Positions 7,480 to 15,599 of a DNA stretch of 64,000 nucleotides are shown here, one piece after another. The notes under the pieces were generated by a model. The model was not told the origin of the DNA, did not search any database, and saw only the letters and a list, made by a program, of their open reading frames with translations. Both the position numbers and the translations under genes were made by a program. Each line of letters opens with the position of its first letter. Position 1 is the stretch's first letter. Source of the stretch: Georgenia muralis (GTDB lineage Bacteria > Actinomycetota > Actinomycetes > Actinomycetales > Actinomycetaceae); assembly GCF_003814705.1 (NCBI RefSeq), contig NZ_RKRA01000001.1:3230776-3294775 (forward strand). The letters run 5' to 3'.

Positions 7480-8344
7480 CCGCCGGCGGTGGCCCAGGTC
7501 CGCTCGCGGGCGCGGAGCCGCGCGGCCTGGCGGGTGAGGTGCTCGCGCTCGGCGAGACTGGGCCCCAGCAGAGCCGCCTCGGCGTAGAGCCGGGCCACCC
7601 CCGCCAGGTCGCCGTCGCGCTCGTGGAGGTACGCCCGGACCGCGGTGTGCCGCGGGATGGCGGGTCCAGCCGGTCGCGGGCGAGTGCGGCCTGCAGCACG
7701 CCGACACCCTCGGCGATCATCGTCGTGTCCCAGCTGCCCCGGTCCTGCTCCCGCAGCGCGACGAGAGTGCCGTCCGGGCGGGTCCGTGCCGGCCGACGCG
7801 CATGGTGGAGCAGCATGAGGGCGAGCAGGCCCGCCACCTCTTCGTCCTCGGTCATCGCGGCGAGCCGGCGGGTGAGCCGGATGGCCTCGGCCGCAAGGTC
7901 GACGTCGCCCGAGTAGCCCTCGTTGAAGACGAGGTAGAGCACCCGCAGCACGGTGGTGAGGTCGCCGGGCCGGTCGAACCGGACCCCGGCGACCGTTCGT
8001 TTGGCTCGGCTGATCCGCTGAGCCATCGTCGTCTCGGGGACGAGGTAGGCCTGGGCGATCTGACGTGTCGTGAGTCCGCCGACGGCCCGGAGCGTCAGCG
8101 CCACGGCCGAGGTGGGCGACAAGGAAGGGGTGGGCGCAGAGGAAGTACAGCCAGAGCGTGTCGTCCGTCCCTCCGGCGGGTCCCGGCCGGGGCTCCGCGT
8201 CGACCCTGACCTCGCGTCGACGCCGGGAGGCCTCGGCGCGCGCGTCGTCGACGAACTTGCGCCAGGCGACGGTGACGAGCCAGGCCTTCGGGTCGCGCGG
8301 CGGGGAGCGGCAGGTGTCAGGCTCCGCAGCAGGGCCTCGTCCAC
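7480..8344 (-). pseudogene. Decayed ECF sigma factor of the DUF6596 (YlaC/SigJ-like) type
   Basis: Pieces of an approximately 400-residue ECF sigma factor are spread over two frames. The first residues (VDEALLRSLTP) start at the GTG at 8344. Then region 2 is mostly missing, and the text resumes as DPKAWLVTVAWRKFVDDARAEASRRRR. At a G4 run at 8127-8130 the frame shifts by one, and the region 4 and DUF6596 part is readable (LTLRAVGGLTTRQIAQAYLVPETTMAQRISRAKR... LVFNEGYSG). Near 7665 the frame shifts again, about 90 family residues are absent, and the end (HTAVRAYLHERDGDLAGVARLY) is readable. The shifts plus two deletions make an active product implausible. Confidence 0.78.
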
Positions 8345-8347
8345 GGA

Positions 8348-8590
8348 CGGTCACTCCGTGACGGTCGGCTGCGCCGTGAGGAATGGGCGCAGCTCGAGCC
8401 ACTCGTGGATCGGCTTGCCGCCGGCGCCCGGGGCCGCGGACAGCTCGCCGGCGAGCTCCAGCCCGTGCGGCCCACGGGTATCGTGCACGAGAACGGCTTC
8501 CGGCAGACGCGGGCCGTGGCCACCCCTGCGGACGGCTCCGCCGGGCGGCACGGTGGCGGGCGCTGCCGACGAACCGAGCGGGGGGTGCTG
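8348..8590 (-). pseudogene. Remnant of a YciI-like (DGPF) gene upstream of the sigma pseudogene
   Basis: One frame ending at the TGA just before the sigma GTG gives GAGGKPIHEWLELRPFLTA. This resembles the C-terminal GxIELRPF of YciI-domain proteins, which are regularly encoded directly upstream of this type of ECF sigma factor. The rest of the domain cannot be followed in any one frame. The call rests mostly on that motif and on the context, so confidence is low. Confidence 0.35.
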
Positions 8591-8591
8591 G

Positions 8592-9020
8592 ATGGCGAGC
8601 GCACCCGATCTCTCAGGTGCCCAGGATCCCGGGCCGTTCTACCACGGCACGAAGGCGGACCTCGAGCCGGGTGACGTGCTGGAGCCCGGCTACGGCTCCA
8701 ACTACGGCGCTCGACGACGGTCGAGCTTCCTCTATGTCACGGCGACGCTGGACGCGGCCACATGGGGGGCGGAGCTGGCGGTGGGCGAGGGGAGAGGCAG
8801 GATCTACCGGGTGGTGCCCACCGGCCTCATCGAGGACGACCCCAACCTGACGGACAAGAAGTTCCCGGGGAACCCGACGAGGTCGTACCGCACCCGGCAG
8901 CCGGTGCGCGTGGTCGGTGAGGTGACGGACTGGGCCGGGCACCCACCCGAGGTCCTCCAGCGTATGCGGGAGCACCTGGAGGAGCTGGAGCGGCTCGGGG
9001 TCGAGGCGATCGAGGACTGA
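8592..9020 (+). CDS. arr: NAD(+)--rifampin ADP-ribosyltransferase (Arr)
   Basis: A 142-residue enzyme that would inactivate rifampin by ADP-ribosylating its ansa-chain hydroxyl using NAD. The match to Arr is clear along the whole length: GPFYHGTKADLEPGD near the start, YVTATLDAATWGAELA in the middle, and IEDDPNLTDKKFPGNPTRSYRT followed by VVGEVTDWAGHPPE. H18, Y48 and D82/D83 fall where the family catalytic His, Tyr and Asp lie. ATG at 8592 gives the usual length. The open frame continues upstream to 8070 as the antisense of the pseudogene. It is a single gene beside decayed DNA, as expected of an accessory gene. Confidence 0.92.
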   Translation: MASAPDLSGAQDPGPFYHGTKADLEPGDVLEPGYGSNYGARRRSSFLYVTATLDAATWGAELAVGEGRGRIYRVVPTGLIEDDPNLTDKKFPGNPTRSYRTRQPVRVVGEVTDWAGHPPEVLQRMREHLEELERLGVEAIED

Positions 9021-9167
9021 GCCGACCGGCCGACACGCCGAGTGTGGTCCGTGCTCGGCGGTGGGGTCGTCCGTATCGTCGATGGCCGGTGCTCATGGCG
9101 GAGCGCCGCACACGAGAAGGCGACGGGGCCGGGCGCGAGGCCGGCACCACGACGGAGGCGGGCGGAC

Positions 9168-9353
9168 ATGACAACGACCACCACCGACCAGGCCGCGCTC
9201 ACCTACGCCGAGGCGGCGTACCTGATGTGGTTGGAGTGGGAGGAGCGGCGCCGGCGCGACGGCGCACCGCCGATGATGCCGTGGGACAAGATGTCGGAGC
9301 CGTTCCGCCGACTGCTGGTCCTCGGGCGCTACGGCGACCGGGTGTCCGACTGA
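9168..9353 (+). CDS. Small hypothetical protein
   Basis: A 61-residue protein, not recognised. It has a Thr-rich N-terminus, a central stretch AAYLMWLEWEERRRR, and a Pro/Met-rich PPMMPWDKMSEPFRRLL block. It looks like a short soluble helical protein. ATG at 9168 has GGAGG 9 bases upstream, which supports translation. It lies between arr and the PCD-VOC gene without overlap. Confidence 0.5.
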   Translation: MTTTTTDQAALTYAEAAYLMWLEWEERRRRDGAPPMMPWDKMSEPFRRLLVLGRYGDRVSD

Positions 9354-9485
9354 ACCGGCTCCGGGTACCCGGTAGCCCCGATCCGCACTCGACGCGCGGG
9401 CAGCGTGCGTCGGCACGCAGAGCGGCAGGTTCCACTCCTCGTTGTGCCGGCGCTGCGGGCTGAGTCAGGCATAGTCTCCCCGTCC

Positions 9486-10184
9486 ATGGACATGCTGAGA
9501 GGGCAGCAGATCGCCGAGGCCGGCCTGACCGACTGGCGCAAGCTCGCCCAGGGACTGCACGCCCGGTACCTGGTCGACGACTTCGGCACCGCCGCCCGGT
9601 TCGTCGCTGCGGTGGGGGAGGCGGGCGACGCGCTCGGGCACCATCCGAGCGTGTCGATCGGCAGGGGGTACGTCGACCTCAAGCTGATCAGCGACGACGC
9701 CCGCGACGTCGCGGGTACCGAGCACGTCGTCGAGTGGGTGACCCAGCAGGACCTCGACCTCGCGCGACGGATCACCGAGATCGCCACCGAGCACAAGGTC
9801 GACGCCGACCCGGCCTCGGTCAGCCACATCGAGCTGGGCCTCGACACGGCGCGCTCCGCGACCATCGCCCCGGTGTGGGCCGCCCTGCTGACCGGCAGCG
9901 CCGAGGCCCAGGGCCGCGGGTCTCCCAGCGACGAGATCCGGGACGCCACGGGACGGGTGCCGAACCTGTGGTTCGGGGACGACGACGCACACGAGACCTC
10001 CCACCAGCGGTTCCACGTCGAGGTCTACGTGGCGCCGGAGGAGGCCGGGCGACGGATCGCCGCCGCCGTCGCGGGCGGGACCGTCGTCGATGACAGCAAC
10101 GCGCCCTCGCTCACCGTGATCGCCGACCAGGACGACAACACGGCAGTGGTGTGCGTCGACGTCTCCGCCGCGAAGACGGGTTGA
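9486..10184 (+). CDS. Pterin-4a-carbinolamine dehydratase-like domain fused to a VOC domain
   Basis: A 232-residue two-domain protein. Residues 1-100 resemble pterin-4a-carbinolamine dehydratase (DCoH), including the HHPSVSIGRGYVDLKLIS stretch with the paired histidines used in catalysis. Residues 115-225 form a glyoxalase-like VOC domain (HIELGLDTAR...LWFGDDDAHETSHQRFHVEVYVAPEEA). Such fusions are annotated in actinobacteria as VOC proteins of unknown substrate. ATG at 9486 starts right at the domain. No phenylalanine hydroxylase gene is nearby, so a classical pterin recycling role is not supported. Confidence 0.75.
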   Translation: MDMLRGQQIAEAGLTDWRKLAQGLHARYLVDDFGTAARFVAAVGEAGDALGHHPSVSIGRGYVDLKLISDDARDVAGTEHVVEWVTQQDLDLARRITEIATEHKVDADPASVSHIELGLDTARSATIAPVWAALLTGSAEAQGRGSPSDEIRDATGRVPNLWFGDDDAHETSHQRFHVEVYVAPEEAGRRIAAAVAGGTVVDDSNAPSLTVIADQDDNTAVVCVDVSAAKTG

Positions 10185-10281
10185 GTGGCGCCGCCGTCCT
10201 TCACCGTGGGGAAGTGGGCGGTCGAGATGATGCGTCCGGGCCGAGGTGTGTCCGTCTGGGGCTCCGCGGAGGCGGTCTGAC

Positions 10282-10295
10282 ATAACGTACATTAT
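10282..10295. promoter_or_regulatory. AT-rich near-palindrome, possible recombinase crossover site
   Basis: ATAACGTACATTAT is symmetric except for one base pair and is a striking AT island in this GC-rich DNA. The flanks (GTCTGAC on the left, and on the other strand ATCCGATAA) resemble the TGTCYGATAA half-sites of serine resolvases. It could be a relic res site or a regulator-binding dyad for the VOC gene at 10376. Confidence 0.3.
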
Positions 10296-10375
10296 CGGAT
10301 GTTGCCGGAAGTGAGGCGACGGATGGGGTGCTGTGGTCCACGCGAGGGTTGAGGGCGACCGATAGCATCGGCTGG

Positions 10376-10813
10376 ATGACCGCGCCGACGCTGTACATCC
10401 ATCTCCCGGGCACCGCACGTGAGGCCCTGACCTTCTACGGAGATGTCTTCGGCTGCGACGTCCAGGTCCACAGCTTCGACGAGTTCGGCAGGTCCGACGG
10501 TCCGCCCGACGCCGTCGCGCACGGCTACCTCGTGGACGGACCGGTCGTCATCTTCGCCGCCGACGCCGCCGGCGACCAGCCCCCGCTGAGGTGCGAGGGG
10601 CTGATGCTGTCCCTGCTCGGGACCTCGACCCCGTCGGTTCTGCGCGGCTGGTTCAGCAGGCTCTCCGAGGGCGGCCGGGTCGTGGACGACCTGCAGGTGC
10701 GCCCCTGGGGCGCGACGGACGGCCAGGTCGTCGACCGGTACGGCCTCCACTGGCTGATCGGCTTCGAGGGCGACGACGACCGTCACGTGCAGCGCCAGGA
10801 GTCCGACGGGTGA
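10376..10813 (+). CDS. VOC family protein (PhnB-like)
   Basis: A 145-residue single VOC domain of the PhnB type: TLYIHLPGTAREALTFYGDVFGCDVQVHSFDEF at the start, and a closing WGATDGQVVDRYGLHWLIGFE block, both typical. The substrate is unknown. ATG at 10376 is used because the domain starts there; an in-frame GTG at 10328 would add 16 residues with no homology. It is a monocistronic gene between the AT-rich dyad and the convergent phosphatase. Confidence 0.78.
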   Translation: MTAPTLYIHLPGTAREALTFYGDVFGCDVQVHSFDEFGRSDGPPDAVAHGYLVDGPVVIFAADAAGDQPPLRCEGLMLSLLGTSTPSVLRGWFSRLSEGGRVVDDLQVRPWGATDGQVVDRYGLHWLIGFEGDDDRHVQRQESDG

Positions 10814-10933
10814 CATCCCCGGTCGGGTGCTGACGGAGTTTCGGACGCCGAGCGGTCACATGACGAGTGCGATGGTGGTCCAGGTGCTGACGCCCTGACG
10901 GCGTAGCGCGTCGTCACCCCGCGTGCACATACC

Positions 10934-11596
10934 TCAGTGGTGCAGCGGCTCCGCGGCGGCGCCGTCGGTGGCCGGGTCCTCGAGGGGTGCGCCGCCGAGG
11001 GCCTGCTCCTGCCAGTGCTCGGCCCGCCAGCGTCCGGGCCGGCCGGACAGGACGAGCGCTCCGGTGTTCGACACCGCGTTCTGCGCCGCGAAGTCGACGG
11101 TGACGTTGTGGCACCGCGCAGCGGCCCAGGCGCGGATCATGGCGCCGTGGCTGAAGAGGGCCGCGACCTCGACGCCCGTGCCGGCGACCTCCCCGACGAC
11201 CTCGTCGAACCGGCCCAGGACCGCGGCGGCGCCCTCGTCGGTCCCCGGCATACGAGCGTGCGGTGCGCCGTCGGCCCACCCGAGGACGATCGACAGGTAG
11301 GTCCGGACGGACTCCTCGTCGCCGGCCATCTCCAGGTCACCCGCGGTGATCTCCCGCAGCCCGCGACGGACCTGGACGTCGAGCCCGAGCGCCCGGGCCA
11401 GCGGGTCGGCGGTCTGCTGGGTCCGCACGAGCGTGGAGGCGTAGATCGCCTCGATCCCCACCGGTCGGAGCGTGGCCGGCAGTGCGAGCGCCTGCTGCCG
11501 GCCGAGGTCGGTGAGGTCCGGGCCGGGCTCGGCGGTGTCGAGCAGGTGGTCGACGTTGGACGGTGTCTGCCCGTGCCGGATGAGAACGAGGCGCAT
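10934..11596 (-). CDS. Histidine phosphatase family protein
   Basis: A 220-residue member of the phosphoglycerate-mutase-like superfamily. The catalytic RHGQT motif is at residues 7-11 (VLIRHGQTPSNV), the second Arg is in YASTLVRTQQTA, and the second catalytic His is in LFSHGAMIRAW. The C-terminal 30 residues are a variable tail. The substrate cannot be inferred. ATG at 11596 puts the motif at the usual distance from the N-terminus, although the frame is open further upstream. Confidence 0.85.
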   Translation of the reverse strand: MRLVLIRHGQTPSNVDHLLDTAEPGPDLTDLGRQQALALPATLRPVGIEAIYASTLVRTQQTADPLARALGLDVQVRRGLREITAGDLEMAGDEESVRTYLSIVLGWADGAPHARMPGTDEGAAAVLGRFDEVVGEVAGTGVEVAALFSHGAMIRAWAAARCHNVTVDFAAQNAVSNTGALVLSGRPGRWRAEHWQEQALGGAPLEDPATDGAAAEPLHH

Positions 11597-12075
11597 GACT
11601 CGAGTATCACCCGTGGGCCGGCTCCGGGGCGTCGCCACGGAGCTGGCCGCACCCCGACCGTGCACAGCACGAGGACGCGAGCTGCCGGCCAGATGTGCGG
11701 CTGTGCGGGCTGCGCCCCTTGTAGGTCTCGGCGTCCAAGCCGGGTGGACGCTCACGCGGCACCCGCCATCTGTGGGCCGTAGGTCCCGCGATACGAGGCC
11801 GAGGCGGTCGTTTCGCGGACCGCAGATCGACCTGACGCAGGCTCGAATGTCGGGCTCCTGACCGTGGAGGTGTGACCACGCGAACGAGTCCGCGAGGCAG
11901 AAGGTGCCCCAAGTTGCGGGGGATTCACTGCCCCTTCGTACGTTCGGCCGGGATCGTGGGATGTCGGTCACAGCAACAACCGCCTCTCGGGCGGTTTGTC
12001 CGGAATGCCCCTGTGGCGTCAGCGGCCGCCTGCACATACTCGCCAGAGGTACACACAACGACGTGGAGGTGCGTC
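11597..12075. other. Intergenic stretch without a convincing gene
   Basis: About 480 bases between the phosphatase and the secreted-protein gene, both reading away from it. Open frames here have no recognisable domain and their codon use looks random. It holds a terminator-like hairpin at 11978-11997 and the divergent promoters. I see no RNA gene. Confidence 0.5.
11978..12000 (+). terminator. Terminator-like hairpin in the leader of the secreted-protein gene
   Basis: AACCGCC at 11978-11984 pairs with GGCGGTT at 11990-11996 around a TCTCG loop, followed by TTGTC. It lies 76 bases before the start of the downstream gene, so it may attenuate that transcript or end an unannotated upstream one. 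Confidence 0.45.
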
Positions 12076-12723
12076 ATGAAGAACCCCCGATCCCGAAGCC
12101 GAGCGGGTGGCGCCCTCGCCGCCACCATGGGCACGGCGGTCGCGCTAGTCGTCGCGCCCAGCACATCGGCGTTCGCGGCGACCGAGATCTTCTTCGAGGA
12201 ACAAGCCACCGCGAACTGGTCCGTCGCCCACACGTGTGCGAGCGGTGCAGTCGTGGACGCCCGCCTGCTCGTCGAGTCCACCCGGGACTTCGAGAGCCCA
12301 GACACGGAAGACGCCCAGCCCACCGTGCGGGTGCAGTACCAGGCGGTCTGCCCGGACGGCACCTCGTTCGGCTGGGTAGGCATCATCGGCGATGACCGCC
12401 CGCTCGATGAACACGCGACCATTGTGAGCGCCCCGGACCTCGAGGGCGTTCACGCCAGCGGCACCGGAACCGTTCGCGACAATCTCGGCGTCGACCACGA
12501 CGTCACGTTCGACGTCACCTGGGCCGGAACGGGGGGCCTGGAGACTGAGGTCACCGCGTTCACCGGATTCCGCGTTCTGATCCACACCGAGAAGGAGCGA
12601 AGCGCCACCGCCACCGGAACCGTGACGTTCGACGGCGCAGTGCTGGTCGACGGCGCGGCGAACCACCGCATCACCCCGGTGATCACCAGCGAGGAGGACA
12701 AGAGCATCAGCCCCGGCAACTAG
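12076..12723 (+). CDS. Secreted protein of unknown function
   Basis: A 215-residue protein with a clear Sec signal peptide: basic MKNPRSRSRAGG, then a hydrophobic stretch ending VVAPSTSAFAATE, with probable cleavage after AFA near residue 34. The mature part is rich in Thr, Val and Asp with beta-strand-like alternation and two cysteines (C in VAHTCASG and AVCPDG) that could form a disulphide. No family is recognised. ATG at 12076 has GGAGGT 6 bases upstream. Its TAG stop overlaps, tail to tail, the stop of the UvrA-like gene. Confidence 0.72.
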   Translation: MKNPRSRSRAGGALAATMGTAVALVVAPSTSAFAATEIFFEEQATANWSVAHTCASGAVVDARLLVESTRDFESPDTEDAQPTVRVQYQAVCPDGTSFGWVGIIGDDRPLDEHATIVSAPDLEGVHASGTGTVRDNLGVDHDVTFDVTWAGTGGLETEVTAFTGFRVLIHTEKERSATATGTVTFDGAVLVDGAANHRITPVITSEEDKSISPGN

Positions 12724-15119
12724 CGGGCCAGGTCCGCGCCCACGTAGGCGGCGAGGTACTCACCGGTCAGGGTCGAGCGTGCCGCCACGAGGTCGGCGGG
12801 CGGGCCCTCGAAGACCACCCGGCCGCCGTCGTGGCCGGCGCCGGGGCCGAGGTCGACGATCCAGTCCGCGTGCGCCATGACCGCCTGGTGGTGCTCGATG
12901 ACGATCACCGACCTTCCCGAGTCGACGAGCCGGTCCAGCAGCCCGAGCAGCTGCTCGACGTCGGCGAGGTGCAGACCCGTGGTCGGCTCGTCGAGGACGT
13001 AGACCTCTCCCCTCTCCCCCATCTGGCTGGCCAGCTTGAGCCGCTGCCGCTCGCCGCCCGACAGCGTCGTCAGCTGCTGCCCGAGGCTGAGGTACCCCAG
13101 GCCCACGTCGGCGAGCCGGCCGAGGATCTTGTGGGCGGCGGGCGTGCGCGCGGCGCCGTCGGCGAAGAACTCCTCGGCCTCCGTCACCGGCATCGCGAGG
13201 ACCTCGGCGATGTTCTTCCCGCCGAGCGTGTACTCCAGCACCGCCGCCTGGAACCGTCTGCCCTCGCACTCCTCGCAGGTGGACTCGACCGTGGCCATGA
13301 CGCCCAGGTCGGTGTAGATGACGCCGGCGCCGTTGCAGGTGGGGCAGGCGCCCTCGGAGTTGGAGCTGAACAGCGCGGGCTTGACCCCGTTGGCCTTGGC
13401 GAACGCCTTGCGGATGGGGTCGAGCAGCCCGGTGTACGTCGCGGGGTTGCTCCGGCGGGAGCCGCGGATCGCGCCCTGGTCGATGACCACCACGCCGTCG
13501 CGCCCGGCCACCGACCCGCTGACGAGGGAGCTCTTGCCCGAGCCGGCCACGCCGGTGAGCACGCAGAGCACCCCCAGCGGGAGGTCGACGTCGACGTCCT
13601 TGAGGTTGTGCGTGGCCGCCCCGCGCACCTCGAGGGTGCCGGCGGCCGTCCGCACCGACTCCTTGAGCCGCGCCCGGTCGTCGAGGTGGTGGCCGGTGAC
13701 GGTGTCACTTCCCCGCAGTCCCTCGACGTCGCCCTCGAAGCAGACGGTGCCACCCTGCGTGCCGGCGCCGGGACCGAGGTCGACGACGTGGTCCGCGATC
13801 GCGATCGTCTCGGGCTTGTGCTCGACGACGAGCACCGTGTTGCCCTTGTCCCGCAGCTGCAGCAGGAGGGTGTTCATCCGCGCGATGTCGTGGGGGTGCA
13901 GGCCGATGGTGGGCTCGTCGAAGACGTAGGTGACGTCGGTGAGCGAGGAACCGAGGTGCCGGATCATCTTGGTGCGCTGGGCCTCTCCCCCGGACAGGGT
14001 GCCCGCGGGCCGGTCGAGCGAGAGGTAGCCCAGCCCGATCTCGTCGAAGGAGTCCAGGAGGTGCCGCAAGCCCGTGAGCAGCGGGGCCACCGACGGCTCG
14101 TCGAGCTCGCGGACCCAGCCGGCGAGGTCGCTGATCTGCATCGCGCAGAGCTCGGCGATGTTCTTCCCCCGGATCCTCGACGAGCGGGCCTCGGGGCTCA
14201 GCCGCGTGCCGTCGCACTCCGGGCACGTGGTGAAGGTGATCGCACGGTCCACGAAGGCGCGGATGTGCGGCTGCATCGCCTCCGGGTCCTTGGACAGCAT
14301 CGACTTCTGGATCTTGGGGATGAGGCCCTCGTAGGTGAGGTTGATGCCCTCGACCTTGATCTTCTCGGGCTCGGCGTAGAGCAGCTTGTGCAGCTCCTTC
14401 TTCGTGAACGTCCCGATCGGCTTGGCCATGGGCAGGCCGGCCCCGGCGAAGATCCGGCCGTACCAGCCCTCCATGCTGTACCCGGGCACGGTCAGCGCGC
14501 CCTCGCTGAGCGACCTGGTGTCGTCGTAGAGCGCGGTCAGGTCGAAGTCGGTGACCGACCCCATTCCCTCGCAGCGCGGGCACATGCCGCCCAGGCGCGT
14601 GAAGGTGGCCTTCTCGGCCCTGGTCCTCTCCCCGCGCTCTATCGTGATCGCGCCGCTGGCCCGCACCGTGGGGATGTTGAACGAGTACGCGTTCGGTGAG
14701 CCGATGTGGGGCTGCCCGAGCCGGCTGTAGAGGATCCGCAGCAGCGCGTTGGCGTCCGTGGCGGTGCCCACGGTCGATCGCGGGTTCGCCCCCATCCGCT
14801 CCTGGTCGACGATGATCGCCGTCGTGAGCCCCTCGAGCCGGTCGACGTCGGGCCGGGCGAGGGTGGGCATGAAGCCCTGGACGAAGGCCGAGTAGGTCTC
14901 GTTGATCATCCGCTGGGACTCCGCGGCGATGGTGTCGAACACCAGCGAGCTCTTGCCCGAGCCGGACACGCCGGTGAAGACCGTGAGGCGTCGCTTGGGG
15001 ATCTCGACATGGATGTCCTTGAGGTTGTTCTCCCGCGCGCCCTCCACGCGGATGAGGTCGTGGGTGTCGGCGACCGTGCGACTGCCCTGGTCGGTGTCGG
15101 TCCGCGTACCTGTGCTCAT
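12720..15119 (-). CDS. UvrA-like ABC ATPase (UvrA2 type)
   Basis: A 799-residue paralogue of excinuclease subunit UvrA, shorter than the usual 950. Two ABC ATPase halves are visible: Walker A GVSGSGKSS near residue 50 and GVAGSGKSS further on; signatures LSGGEAQRTK and LSGGERQRLK; and Cys pairs CPRC, CPEC, CPTC and CEEC for zinc. UvrA2-type proteins are linked to drug tolerance or DNA repair, but lack the canonical UvrB-binding insert. ATG at 15119 follows the VOC gene in an AraC-VOC-UvrA-like operon, suggesting one inducible response (inference). Confidence 0.85.
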   Translation of the reverse strand: MSTGTRTDTDQGSRTVADTHDLIRVEGARENNLKDIHVEIPKRRLTVFTGVSGSGKSSLVFDTIAAESQRMINETYSAFVQGFMPTLARPDVDRLEGLTTAIIVDQERMGANPRSTVGTATDANALLRILYSRLGQPHIGSPNAYSFNIPTVRASGAITIERGERTRAEKATFTRLGGMCPRCEGMGSVTDFDLTALYDDTRSLSEGALTVPGYSMEGWYGRIFAGAGLPMAKPIGTFTKKELHKLLYAEPEKIKVEGINLTYEGLIPKIQKSMLSKDPEAMQPHIRAFVDRAITFTTCPECDGTRLSPEARSSRIRGKNIAELCAMQISDLAGWVRELDEPSVAPLLTGLRHLLDSFDEIGLGYLSLDRPAGTLSGGEAQRTKMIRHLGSSLTDVTYVFDEPTIGLHPHDIARMNTLLLQLRDKGNTVLVVEHKPETIAIADHVVDLGPGAGTQGGTVCFEGDVEGLRGSDTVTGHHLDDRARLKESVRTAAGTLEVRGAATHNLKDVDVDLPLGVLCVLTGVAGSGKSSLVSGSVAGRDGVVVIDQGAIRGSRRSNPATYTGLLDPIRKAFAKANGVKPALFSSNSEGACPTCNGAGVIYTDLGVMATVESTCEECEGRRFQAAVLEYTLGGKNIAEVLAMPVTEAEEFFADGAARTPAAHKILGRLADVGLGYLSLGQQLTTLSGGERQRLKLASQMGERGEVYVLDEPTTGLHLADVEQLLGLLDRLVDSGRSVIVIEHHQAVMAHADWIVDLGPGAGHDGGRVVFEGPPADLVAARSTLTGEYLAAYVGADLAR

Positions 15120-15183
15120 GAGTTCTCCGTCCGGCGTCGCTCGGTCTGGTGGGTGAGGAACGCGCGGCGGCGTCCGTCGTCGG

Positions 15184-15594
15184 TCAGCGCCGCTCCTGGA
15201 TGCGGATGAGGTTGCCCGAGGGGTCGCGGATCGCGCAGTCTCGCACACCGTACGGCTGCTCGGTGGGCTCCTGGACCACCTCGACGTCGTCGGCCACGAC
15301 CTGCTCGAAGGTCCCGTCGAGGTCCGGCGTGGCCAGGTTCACCCCGAAGAAGCTGCCCTTGGCCATGAGGCCGGAGATGGTGCGACGCTCGTCGTCGGTG
15401 AGCCCCGGTGTCGCGGCGGGCGGGTGCAGGACGATCGAGGTGTCGGGCTGCCCGGCCGGGCCGACGGTGATCCACCGCATCCCCTGGTAGCCGACGTCGC
15501 CACGCACCTCGAAGCCGAGGACGTCGCGGTAGAAGGCCAAGGAGGCGTCGGGGTCGGTGTGCGGGAGGAAGCTCTGGTGAATGGTGAGGTCCAT
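15184..15594 (-). CDS. VOC family protein
   Basis: A 136-residue glyoxalase/bleomycin-resistance fold protein. It has the paired beta-alpha-beta motifs of the family: DLTIHQSFLPHTDPDASLAFYRDVLGFEVR and a second FFGVNLATPDLDGTFEQVV..YGVRDCAIRDPSGNLIRIQE with the terminal Glu metal ligand. The substrate is unknown. ATG at 15594 lies 6 bases after the AraC gene stop, so the two are co-transcribed, with the UvrA-like gene 64 bases further on. Confidence 0.85.
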   Translation of the reverse strand: MDLTIHQSFLPHTDPDASLAFYRDVLGFEVRGDVGYQGMRWITVGPAGQPDTSIVLHPPAATPGLTDDERRTISGLMAKGSFFGVNLATPDLDGTFEQVVADDVEVVQEPTEQPYGVRDCAIRDPSGNLIRIQERR

Positions 15595-15599
15595 GGCGT

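Noticed and set aside
11607-11912. Minus-strand open frame of 101 codons in the intergenic stretch
   Set aside because: No start signal, no homology, and composition typical of non-coding GC-rich DNA.
12831-14699. Plus-strand open frame of 622 codons
   Set aside because: Shadow of the UvrA-like gene; composition follows from the complementary codons and no family is recognisable.
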